From Caryophanales bacterium UBA6380 (lineage in GTDB: Bacteria; Bacillota_I; Bacilli_A; RFN20; CAG-826): a stretch of DNA of 64,000 bases. This document shows positions 18,797-26,118 of the stretch, piece by piece. The DNA is taken from positions 19,180 to 83,179 of the forward strand of contig DJQS01000020.1 in the NCBI GenBank assembly GCA_002438785.1. The letters run 5' to 3'. Every line of letters starts with the position of its first letter. The stretch's first letter is position 1. The translations under genes were made by a program, and so were the position numbers. The notes beneath the pieces are model-generated. The model had not been told where the DNA came from. It did not search any database and was given only the letters and a program-made list of their open reading frames with translations.

Positions 18797-19618
18797 CTAT
18801 TCTGCTAATTCTCTTGCAACTCCAATTCTTGCATCATTATGTTTTTGCAGTAATGAAGCAGGAAAATCTATTGAACAAGGACCGAAGCTCGCTCTTCGAA
18901 TTACAGATTTATGCCAATCTCTAAAACAATATAAACGTATTTTTTTACTATTTAATATCTGTTTTAATCCAATTGTTACACAATATTTTGGCATTAAATA
19001 ATATGCACCATTATATTCATCCATTGAATTAACAACTTTAGTCTCCTCGCTAATTTTTTGAACTCGCGTCGTAGAATTAATAAAATCCTCATAACTAATA
19101 TCTTCATTTTCAAATGGTGGTTCATTAAAGGCCATATGACCAGTAATCCCAATTCCCCCAAAACAAATATCAACACCACCATGTTCAAGAATTACTTTAT
19201 CAATTAATGAAGAATTGTCTTTTGTAGGAAAAATACGTTGAGATTCATCCATAATTAAGTTTTTATCAATTTTGTCATAGCAAAGTTTATACATAATTCC
19301 TTTAAAGGATAAAGGATTAGAAGATGGCATTATGTCATTATTTTCATCTAAATATTCATCCATATTTATAAAAGTAACATTTTTTAAAGAAATCTTATTT
19401 GTATTAATGAGTTCAACAAAATACTTATATTGACCTACAGGGCCTAATGGACAAATAAATAATGTTTTTTTATGATTTTTATTATTATTTACAATGCATT
19501 CATACATTTCCTTAGCCATAGCTAAAAAAGTATCTTCTTTATTATTAAATAAATCGATTGGAATTTTCCCTTTTTTTATATTTTCACCTTTTATATCAAG
19601 AAAACTTTTATCAATCAT
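18797..19618 (-). CDS. NagB-like sugar-phosphate isomerase/deaminase, divergent active site
   Basis: This 273-residue protein has the NagB fold. NMDEYLD keeps the Asp that corresponds to E. coli NagB Asp72, and GGIGITGHMAFNEP matches GGVGNDGHIAFNEP, so the His and Glu of the ring-opening triad remain. The Asp141 equivalent is Thr, however, and the phosphate loop PTGGTP has become PLGPVG. These changes argue against ordinary glucosamine-6-phosphate deamination and suggest a different aldose/ketose substrate. It starts two bases after the LarA-like gene and is followed by the importer genes, so it belongs to that operon. Function not assigned. Confidence 0.75.
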   Translation of the reverse strand: MIDKSFLDIKGENIKKGKIPIDLFNNKEDTFLAMAKEMYECIVNNNKNHKKTLFICPLGPVGQYKYFVELINTNKISLKNVTFINMDEYLDENNDIMPSSNPLSFKGIMYKLCYDKIDKNLIMDESQRIFPTKDNSSLIDKVILEHGGVDICFGGIGITGHMAFNEPPFENEDISYEDFINSTTRVQKISEETKVVNSMDEYNGAYYLMPKYCVTIGLKQILNSKKIRLYCFRDWHKSVIRRASFGPCSIDFPASLLQKHNDARIGVARELAE

Positions 19619-19620
19619 AA

Positions 19621-21063
19621 TTAATCGAACTCCTTACTATCTTTCATACAAAGGTGCACACTAGGCCTTTTAAATGTCATTGGAAGCACTAAAATATTAG
19701 GATTTTTACCAACATATTTTTTTGCATCATCTATAGCTTCCATAACTGTAGTTCTTGTTTTCATCCCCATTTCCCTTGCAGAACCTGGTTTTTTTGCTCC
19801 AATTATATAAATTGCTTTGCAATCTCTTTCGGCAATATGAGCACAAGAAATCATTGAGAAGCAGTGGTAAGGATGAAAAGCGTAATTGAAGCGATATAAA
19901 TCAAAATATTTTTGATTATTCATTACTTTATAATATTCTTCAATTTCAGGAAGTGTATTGCCATGTTCTTGAAAATAATCATAAACAGGCTTCATTGCTG
20001 GAAATTCTTCATTTCCAAAGTCACCATCGCATTGAGCTAAAGCAATTACTACTGGGTTATCATTTAAGACTCTTTTAAGTCTTATAATTTGTGCGCTTAT
20101 AGCTTGTTCAACCAAGATAGGATTTCTTCCTTGTCTAGAACCATATTGAAAATCATTAGGTAATCCAAATATTACAATATCGTATTTTTTATCAGCCCAT
20201 TTAACATATGTTCTTTTATCTGCAATTTTCCATGATAATGGCTCAATAAGTTTTGCGTAACCAGCAAAAACTGCTATTTGATGTGAAAAACTATCTAAAA
20301 CTGCATCAATTGTGAAGAATTTTTTTCCCATTGATTCTTCCATCCATTCTCCTATAGCATCAAATTTTTGTCTCATTAAAGAGTGGGAAGTTACTGGAAC
20401 AAAATCCTTTCGATGCATTACCTTTGGGCAATGATGAGCCGATATACATTCCCAATTAGAAATACCAGTTGCACAATGTTTGTATCCACCGCTATACCCT
20501 CCATATGGGTTTCCCTGAACATGGCCAATCAAAAAAGCAACATCTGCATCATAAACATACTTATTTATAACTACTTTAGAATGAAATTGTGGTTCATAAC
20601 CTAAATCCACTAGATGTTCCCAATCTTCTGAATCATGATTAATAATTTGACCCTTAGGATAAAAGCGATTAAAAATTTCTTCACCTAAAATCTTTTTAAT
20701 CTCATCAGGCTTATTTTTTCTATGTAGACCATTAGAACAAATAAGCATAATATCTTTTTCTTCAACACCATTTTTTAAACATTCGTTGATAACTAAAGGA
20801 ATAGAAGTTTTACGATGTGAATCTTCTTGAAATCCACCTTTTACTTTATCCGGAAAAACAATAACTATTTTACTACCTTTATGGACTTGTTTAGAAATAG
20901 GTTCAATACCGATTGGATTCAAAATAGCTTCAAGAGTAGCTTTTTTTACATCATCTAAGCCTTTTGGATCTTTTTTAGTAACACCTATTTCAAATATATC
21001 AACATTCTCATTTGGCAATTTTACATTTATTTGTCCATCACCATATTCTAGTTTAACTTCCAT
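19621..21063 (-). CDS. LarA-family (DUF2088) nickel-pincer racemase/epimerase
   Basis: This 480-residue LarA homologue has the key residues at the expected spacing: His114 (NGLHRKN), His181 (GHVQGNPYGGYSGG), Lys195 (SGGYKH, the lysine that binds the nickel-pincer nucleotide) and His210/211. LarA enzymes invert the hydroxyl-bearing carbon of 2-hydroxy acids by hydride transfer. Homologues act on lactate, malate and sugar acids. The cofactor makers LarB, LarC and LarE are not in this window. The ATG follows the stop of the TIM-like gene directly, with GGAGG inside the latter, so the two are translationally coupled. A sugar-acid substrate is a guess from context. Confidence 0.85.
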   Translation of the reverse strand: MEVKLEYGDGQINVKLPNENVDIFEIGVTKKDPKGLDDVKKATLEAILNPIGIEPISKQVHKGSKIVIVFPDKVKGGFQEDSHRKTSIPLVINECLKNGVEEKDIMLICSNGLHRKNKPDEIKKILGEEIFNRFYPKGQIINHDSEDWEHLVDLGYEPQFHSKVVINKYVYDADVAFLIGHVQGNPYGGYSGGYKHCATGISNWECISAHHCPKVMHRKDFVPVTSHSLMRQKFDAIGEWMEESMGKKFFTIDAVLDSFSHQIAVFAGYAKLIEPLSWKIADKRTYVKWADKKYDIVIFGLPNDFQYGSRQGRNPILVEQAISAQIIRLKRVLNDNPVVIALAQCDGDFGNEEFPAMKPVYDYFQEHGNTLPEIEEYYKVMNNQKYFDLYRFNYAFHPYHCFSMISCAHIAERDCKAIYIIGAKKPGSAREMGMKTRTTVMEAIDDAKKYVGKNPNILVLPMTFKRPSVHLCMKDSKEFD

Positions 21064-21867
21064 TTATAACCCTCCTTTATATGTGTCAATGATCTTTTTG
21101 AAATCATCTAAATAAAAGCCAAAATCTTTTCCAAACCTTGTTAAAGCTATCAAACCACCATCAAGATCTTTAATAGAAGCAATCATTTTCGCATTGTCTT
21201 CTTTTAATCCGCCGCCATAAACAACATCAACACATACGATAGTTTTAATATATTTAACAATATCTTCGATATATTCTTTATTTGGAGGAACCTTTCCAGG
21301 ACCAATAGCCCATATAGGCTCATAAGCAATTGTAATATACTTTAAGTCAACATCTTTTAATCCAGTAAGTATTTGCTTTTTTAATATTTCATATTTATTA
21401 TTCTGTTCTTCAATTTTTTCTCCAATGCAATATAAAACATTCATTTTTTGACTTGTGGCTCTTTTAATTTCTTCATTAAGAATCAAATTGATATCTCCAT
21501 TATTTCCACCTAAAGAAACTAAATAATTTAAGTGCTTTCTTTCTTCACAATGTCCAATAATAACATCATTAACTCCAATTGAAGTCATTGATTTCGCAGT
21601 TCTAAAAGTAGTAAAGGCACCAAAATTGTGACCAATTTCTACATCATCATAGTGAACACCCTGACATCCTATATAAATATTTTTTGCAACTTTCAAAGCC
21701 GGAATTAAATTAGATTCTTGAAAAAAAATTGTATATTTAAAATCATTTAAAGAATCAATAAAAGATGTAATTTTTTTAGCATATTCTTCTTTTTCGCCTA
21801 AATCATTAACTCCACCAAAACATCTAGGAATGTCGAATCTTTTTAAGTTTAGATATATTTTTTTCAT
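21064..21867 (-). CDS. Triose-phosphate isomerase-like protein
   Basis: This 267-residue TIM-barrel protein keeps the catalytic set of triose-phosphate isomerase: Asn7 and Lys9 (NLKRF), His106 (IIGHCEERK) and Glu183 (AYEPIWAIG). Loop 6 is changed (AIGPGKVPP for AIGTGKTA), and the phosphate loop is YGGGLKEDNA. It may be a second TIM or an isomerase of a related short sugar phosphate such as a tetrulose phosphate. A TTG 11 codons upstream is in frame, but the ATG at 21865-21867 matches family length and has AAGGG eight bases before it. It is first gene of the leftward operon. Confidence 0.82.
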   Translation of the reverse strand: MKKIYLNLKRFDIPRCFGGVNDLGEKEEYAKKITSFIDSLNDFKYTIFFQESNLIPALKVAKNIYIGCQGVHYDDVEIGHNFGAFTTFRTAKSMTSIGVNDVIIGHCEERKHLNYLVSLGGNNGDINLILNEEIKRATSQKMNVLYCIGEKIEEQNNKYEILKKQILTGLKDVDLKYITIAYEPIWAIGPGKVPPNKEYIEDIVKYIKTIVCVDVVYGGGLKEDNAKMIASIKDLDGGLIALTRFGKDFGFYLDDFKKIIDTYKGGL

Positions 21868-21885
21868 AATGTAAGCCCTTACATT
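21868..21885 (-). promoter_or_regulatory. Perfect palindrome over the ribosome binding site of the TIM-like gene
   Basis: Arms of eight bases, AATGTAAG and CTTACATT, surround a GG centre on the coding strand. The palindrome ends directly at the ATG and contains the AAGGG ribosome binding site. In RNA it gives a seven-pair stem with a GGGC loop. It shares the core TAAGGnCTTA with 3812-3829. Confidence 0.55.
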
Positions 21886-21927
21886 TTCATAATTTATCAA
21901 TTATTTTACTTAATTACAATAAATTAA

Positions 21928-22100
21928 TTTCGAATAAGAAAAAAATATTACGCGTTTCTTTTCAAATGTAATAAATTTGCATTTCATTCGAAACATTCAT
22001 AAAATTTATGTTCATTATGTCAATTTATATAATTAAAAATTAGTAATTATACCTTTCGAATATAATTATTTTTTTTCGTTTAAATTTAACTTTCGAAACG
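21928..22100. promoter_or_regulatory. TTTCGAA-type operator cluster in front of deoR and the leftward operon
   Basis: Motifs stand at 21928-21934 (TTTCGAA), 21986-21994 (ATTCGAAAC), 22054-22060 (TTTCGAA), 22074-22080 (TTTCGTT) and 22091-22100 (TTTCGAAACG). The last one lies immediately before the -10 box of deoR, and the first is close to the leftward operon. Their number in about 170 bases, in such AT-rich DNA, is far above what I see elsewhere in the window. Likely self-regulation by DeoR and control of the divergent operon. The gap holds no gene. Confidence 0.62.
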
Positions 22101-22107
22101 CTATAAT
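22079..22107 (+). promoter_or_regulatory. Probable deoR promoter
   Basis: TATAAT at 22102-22107 has a weak TTTAAA at 22079-22084, 17 bases upstream. The TTTCGAAACG motif fills the spacer, as expected for a repressed promoter. Confidence 0.5.
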
Positions 22108-22128
22108 TATTTTAACGAGGTATAAAAT

Positions 22129-22878
22129 ATGAATAAAAGGCAATCAACCATTGTAAATCTTGTAAATAATACTACAAAAATCTCGGTAACTACCTTAGCA
22201 AAAAAATTAAATGTAAGCGAGGTAACAATTAGAAAAGATTTAACTTTACTTTCAAATTATGGAATTATCATAAGAGAGCATGGTTTTGCTATTAAAAAGA
22301 ATAGTGTTGATATTAGAAATAGACTATCAATAAGTTATGATCTTAAACAAAAAATTGCTAAAAAGGCTGCTCAGTTAATTAATTTTAATGAAACTATTAT
22401 TATTGGTAGTGGTTCTACATGTGCATTACTTGCAGAAGAAATTGCTCGTACTAAGCCAAACGTAACAATTTTAACTCATTCAATTTACATCGTTGAGCAC
22501 GCATCAAAATTAGGCAATAACAAAATTATTCTTTTTGGTGGAGAATATCAAAACGATTCACAAGTTATGGTTGGTCCTTTAGTAAGGCTTAATGCAAAAC
22601 AATACTTTGTAGACAAAATATTTTTAGGAACAGATGGTTTTGTAAAAGAAATAGGTTTCATGGGTAGTGATAGTTTAAGAACGGAAGCAATACAAAATAT
22701 GGCTGAGTCTGCTAGACATATTGTTATGCTAACAGATTCATCCAAATTCAACAAAATGGGTATTTTAGTCCAATTTTCTCCATCAAGTGTTTCGAGAATT
22801 ATAACAGATAATAATATTTCAAGCGATTACCTTAGTTATTTTAAAGGTAAAAATATCAAAGTAGATATAGTTAATTAA
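22129..22878 (+). CDS. DeoR/GlpR-family transcriptional repressor
   Basis: This 249-residue regulator has an N-terminal DeoR helix-turn-helix (about residues 5-55, with LAKKLNVSEVTIRKDLTLL as the recognition part). The C-terminal DeoRC sensor domain shows IIGSGSTCALLAEE and KIFLGTDGF, a fold related to sugar-phosphate isomerases that binds phosphorylated sugars. It is divergent from the TIM-LarA-NagB-ABC operon and overlaps the end of the convergent mutarotase gene by eight bases. TTTCGAA motifs on both sides suggest it controls the whole 12-26 kb locus. Inducer unknown, probably a sugar phosphate of this pathway. Confidence 0.9.
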   Translation: MNKRQSTIVNLVNNTTKISVTTLAKKLNVSEVTIRKDLTLLSNYGIIIREHGFAIKKNSVDIRNRLSISYDLKQKIAKKAAQLINFNETIIIGSGSTCALLAEEIARTKPNVTILTHSIYIVEHASKLGNNKIILFGGEYQNDSQVMVGPLVRLNAKQYFVDKIFLGTDGFVKEIGFMGSDSLRTEAIQNMAESARHIVMLTDSSKFNKMGILVQFSPSSVSRIITDNNISSDYLSYFKGKNIKVDIVN

Positions 22879-23701
22879 TTTTATTTATTGTGATTGAAAA
22901 CGAGTATATAGCTGATTCATTTGGAGACAACTTATTTATATATAATCTATTATTTAGGGTTTTAGGTTCGTTATTATAGGAGGCTATCCCCCACCAAGGT
23001 TCAACACAAATGAAGTTATTGGTTTTTGGATTTTGCCACAAAGCGACTAAAGGTGAATTTAAATCATAATCGAAATTATAAAAATCTGTATGTAGTGTTA
23101 TTTTTTTTGTTTTATTTAATAAAATAATCGTGTCTAATTCATCAAAAACATTGTTATTTAGACTTATTTTATCAAAATTTAATGTTTTTTCACTTAATAA
23201 AATATTTCCGTTAATGATAGGCAAATATGTAATATTGTTATTTAAATCTATGTAAGAAGAATTGTCTATTTTTATTCCTAAATGATTTCCTAGAGAAAAA
23301 AACATATTAATATCTGACAAATTTATAATTTTAAATGTAACACGATATTTATTATAAATAAGTTCATATTTTATTTCATAAATAAATTTATAAGGATAAT
23401 AATCTAAATCTATTTTTGAGCTAACATATGTTGCAATTAATGTTGTTGAATTTAGTTTTCTAAATTCGAATTCTTTTTCTCTAATAAAGCCATGTCTTGA
23501 AGGTATATTATAAGTTTTATCATTCACACTATACTCGTATTGTCCAATAATAGGAAATATCATTACATCTTGAAATTTCCAACCTCCGTCATCAATTTGA
23601 TGAATTAATTCTCTATTATTTTTTAAATCTAAAATAGAAGTCAAAGATCCACCTATATTATTAACAGTAATTTTAAACAAATCATTTGCAATATATTCCA
23701 T
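22871..23701 (-). CDS. Aldose 1-epimerase (LacX-like mutarotase)
   Basis: This 276-residue beta-sandwich protein equilibrates alpha and beta anomers of a sugar. LacX-type motifs are visible: SRHGFIREKEF, FSLGNHLGIKI (position of the catalytic His) and NFICVEPWWGIASY with the catalytic Glu. It stands alone on the minus strand, convergent with deoR and divergent from nagA. A TTTCGAG-like site (ACTCGAAAT at 23722-23730) lies just before its start, which fits control by the same repressor. The sugar is unknown. Confidence 0.85.
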   Translation of the reverse strand: MEYIANDLFKITVNNIGGSLTSILDLKNNRELIHQIDDGGWKFQDVMIFPIIGQYEYSVNDKTYNIPSRHGFIREKEFEFRKLNSTTLIATYVSSKIDLDYYPYKFIYEIKYELIYNKYRVTFKIINLSDINMFFSLGNHLGIKIDNSSYIDLNNNITYLPIINGNILLSEKTLNFDKISLNNNVFDELDTIILLNKTKKITLHTDFYNFDYDLNSPLVALWQNPKTNNFICVEPWWGIASYNNEPKTLNNRLYINKLSPNESAIYSFSITINKIN

Positions 23702-23721
23702 ATAAAACCTCTTATGCTTAC

Positions 23722-23786
23722 ACTCGAAATCTTAAAATAAAGATATCTTTACTATTTGATTTTCCTCATTTAAAGTATGCTATAAT
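23722..23786. promoter_or_regulatory. Divergent control region of mutarotase and nagA
   Basis: An ACTCGAAAT site at 23722-23730 faces the mutarotase gene. For nagA an extended -10, TGCTATAAT at 23778-23786, is clear; the -35 is weak. Whether the single, imperfect TTTCGA-type site is a real operator is uncertain. Confidence 0.5.
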
Positions 23787-23815
23787 GAAAGAAATTTTTA
23801 AAGGAGTTTGACATA

Positions 23816-24952
23816 ATGATTTTTAAAAATTGTTATATCTTAACTGAAAATGGTTACTTAAAAAGTGATTTTGAATTTGAAGATAAAATTTTAAATTTAA
23901 AAAAATTGAAATCTACTGGTCTTAACTATGAAAATAAGAAAATCATTCCAGGTTTTTTTGACATTCACACACATGGTGCCGCTGGTTTTGATTTTAACAA
24001 TGCTAAAAGCATTTCAGAAATGCAAAAAATTATCGATTTTTATATTTCTTGTGGTGTTACATCTGTTTTACCTACACTTTTAACTGATAGTGATGAAGTT
24101 TATAAAGAAAAATTAGCAATGATTTATGAGCTAAGTAAGACAAATCCAATTATAAAAGGAATACATATGGAAGGCCCTTTTTTAAGTAAAGAATATAAGG
24201 GAGCTCAACTTGAAAGTTGCCTTCAACCTTTTAATAAAGACAAGTTTTTAGAATATCAAAATTATGCGCACGGACTAATAAAATACATTACTATTTCTCC
24301 AGAATTACCTAATTGTAAAGAGTTTGTTAAATTTTTAATAAGTCAAAACATTGTAGTTTCACTAGGACACTCTGGCGCCACTTTTGATGAAGCGACAGTA
24401 GCAATAAAAGAAGGAGCTACTAGTTTCACTCATGTAATGAATGCTATGGCTCCTATTCATCAACATAAACCGTCTATTTTAGCTGCAGCTTGGTTTTACG
24501 ATTTTTGTTATAACGAAGTTATTCTAGACGGCATTCATGTTCATCCAGAAATGGTTGCTCTAATAAGGAAAATTAAAGGTGAAAATAAGGTAATTGGTAT
24601 CACTGACTCATTAATGGCTGCAGGATTACCTGATGGAAATTATTTTATAGGGTTTACACCGATTTATGTTCAAAATCATGATTGTAAAATAGTAGGAAGC
24701 AGTGTAAGAGCTGGTTCAACTTTAAATGCCTTTCAAGGATTTTTAAATTATAAAAAATTTCTAAATTGCGCCGATCTTGAGGCAAGTCATATTTGGAGCA
24801 AAAACCCTGCAGAACTTCTACATTTAATTAAAAATATAGGAACTTTAGAAATTGATAAAAATGCAGATTTCCTCGTTTTAGATGAAAACTATAATTTATT
24901 AGAAACATACATTAATGGTAAATGTTATTATCGAAAGGATTACAAATTATGA
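23816..24952 (+). CDS. nagA: N-acetylglucosamine-6-phosphate deacetylase
   Basis: This 378-residue amidohydrolase removes acetate from N-acetylglucosamine 6-phosphate. Metal and active-site motifs are in order: FDIHTHGAAGFDF, HMEGPFLS (metal Glu), SLGHSGAT, SFTHVMNAMAPI and ITDSLMAAGLPDG with the catalytic Asp. Full length. AAAGGAG lies nine bases before the ATG. It overlaps the phosphofructokinase gene by four bases (ATGA), so both are made together. The usual partner would be a canonical NagB. The only NagB-like gene here is divergent, so a canonical one may lie elsewhere. Confidence 0.93.
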   Translation: MIFKNCYILTENGYLKSDFEFEDKILNLKKLKSTGLNYENKKIIPGFFDIHTHGAAGFDFNNAKSISEMQKIIDFYISCGVTSVLPTLLTDSDEVYKEKLAMIYELSKTNPIIKGIHMEGPFLSKEYKGAQLESCLQPFNKDKFLEYQNYAHGLIKYITISPELPNCKEFVKFLISQNIVVSLGHSGATFDEATVAIKEGATSFTHVMNAMAPIHQHKPSILAAAWFYDFCYNEVILDGIHVHPEMVALIRKIKGENKVIGITDSLMAAGLPDGNYFIGFTPIYVQNHDCKIVGSSVRAGSTLNAFQGFLNYKKFLNCADLEASHIWSKNPAELLHLIKNIGTLEIDKNADFLVLDENYNLLETYINGKCYYRKDYKL

Positions 24953-26118
24953 AAAATTTAGTTATCGCTCATGGTGGAGGACCAACAAGTGTTATAAATG
25001 CTTCTTTAGCTGGTGCAATTAAAGAATTAAAAAATAAAAATTTTAAAGGAAAAATATTAGCACCTCGTTTTGGTAGTGCTGGTCTATTAAATGAAGATTT
25101 TATAGATCTTACTAACGTTTCTGATAAGGATATTGAACTGTTAATACACACTCCGGGGAGTGCCATCGGAACATCTCGTTTTCCTCTCTATGATAAAGAA
25201 TATGAAAAAATTATAGATATTCTTATAAAAAACGATATTGGTTATGTATTATTTACAGGTGGAAACGGAAGCATGGATACAATCGGCAACATTTATAAAC
25301 ATGCTTTAAAAAGAAATTATGAAATCATTTGTGGAGGAATACCAAAAACGGTCGATAATGATATAGCACTAACCGATCATGCTCCTGGTTTTATTAGTTG
25401 TGCAAAATTTATTATGCAAAGTGTTTCTGATTGTGCACAAGATATTAAGGGATTGCCTATACATGTTTCAATTATAGAGGTAATGGGAAGAAATGCAGGT
25501 TGGTTAGCAGCGAGTAGTGCACTAGCTAGAATTAACGAAGATGATGCACCTCATATTATTTTATTTCCAGAAATTCCGTTTGACGAAGAAAAATTTCTAA
25601 AGCTAGTTAAAGAGAAGCACGAAAAATATAAAGGTGTTATTGTTGTAGCAAGTGAAGGACTTGTAGATAAAAACGGTAATCCAATTGTAAAACCAATTTA
25701 TAAAACAGAAAGAGCAACATATTTTGGAGATGTAGCTAGTTATCTGCAAACTCTTGTAATTTCAAAACTTGGTATCAAAGCGCGAAGTGAAAAGCCAGGA
25801 CTATTATGTAGATGTTCATCATCACTAGTGAGCGAATTAGATTTAGAAGAAGCACAATTAATGGGCAAAATATCTGTTGATACAGTGTTAGCAGGAAAAA
25901 ATGGTTATATGGTTGGAATTAAAAGAATTTCATCCTTCCCTTATAAAATTGAGCCAATTCTTATCCCTATTAATGAAGTAATGTTAAACGAATCAAAATT
26001 TCCAGAACATTTTATGTCTAGCGACAAATATAATGTAAGCAAAGAATTTATTGAATGGCTAAGACCATTAGTTGGATATCCAAACAAAGTAATAAGTTTT
26101 GTTGACAAATCAAATTAA
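24949..26118 (+). CDS. Phosphofructokinase of the pyrophosphate-type clade, donor uncertain
   Basis: This 389-residue PFK-family enzyme opens with AHGGGPTSVINASL, a form typical of PPi-dependent relatives. The donor-site loops are mixed: GGNGSMDT has Gly where PPi enzymes have Asp (GGNDS/GGDDS), while PKTVDND has the Lys usual for PPi enzymes instead of GTIDND. The known rule (Gly104 for ATP, Asp104 for PPi) suggests ATP, or both. The ATG is inside the nagA stop; an upstream in-frame ATG at 24922 would lie deep within nagA and lacks family similarity. Co-expression with nagA sends amino-sugar carbon into glycolysis. Confidence 0.85.
   Translation: MKNLVIAHGGGPTSVINASLAGAIKELKNKNFKGKILAPRFGSAGLLNEDFIDLTNVSDKDIELLIHTPGSAIGTSRFPLYDKEYEKIIDILIKNDIGYVLFTGGNGSMDTIGNIYKHALKRNYEIICGGIPKTVDNDIALTDHAPGFISCAKFIMQSVSDCAQDIKGLPIHVSIIEVMGRNAGWLAASSALARINEDDAPHIILFPEIPFDEEKFLKLVKEKHEKYKGVIVVASEGLVDKNGNPIVKPIYKTERATYFGDVASYLQTLVISKLGIKARSEKPGLLCRCSSSLVSELDLEEAQLMGKISVDTVLAGKNGYMVGIKRISSFPYKIEPILIPINEVMLNESKFPEHFMSSDKYNVSKEFIEWLRPLVGYPNKVISFVDKSN

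Noticed and set aside
18797..19618. Canonical nagB
   Set aside because: The Asp141 position and the phosphate loop are changed, so the standard name would overstate the function.
12302..26118. A complete known sulfoglycolysis pathway
   Set aside because: No sulfoquinovosidase, sulfolactaldehyde dehydrogenase or reductase is present; the importer and TSUP genes alone do not prove a sulfur substrate.
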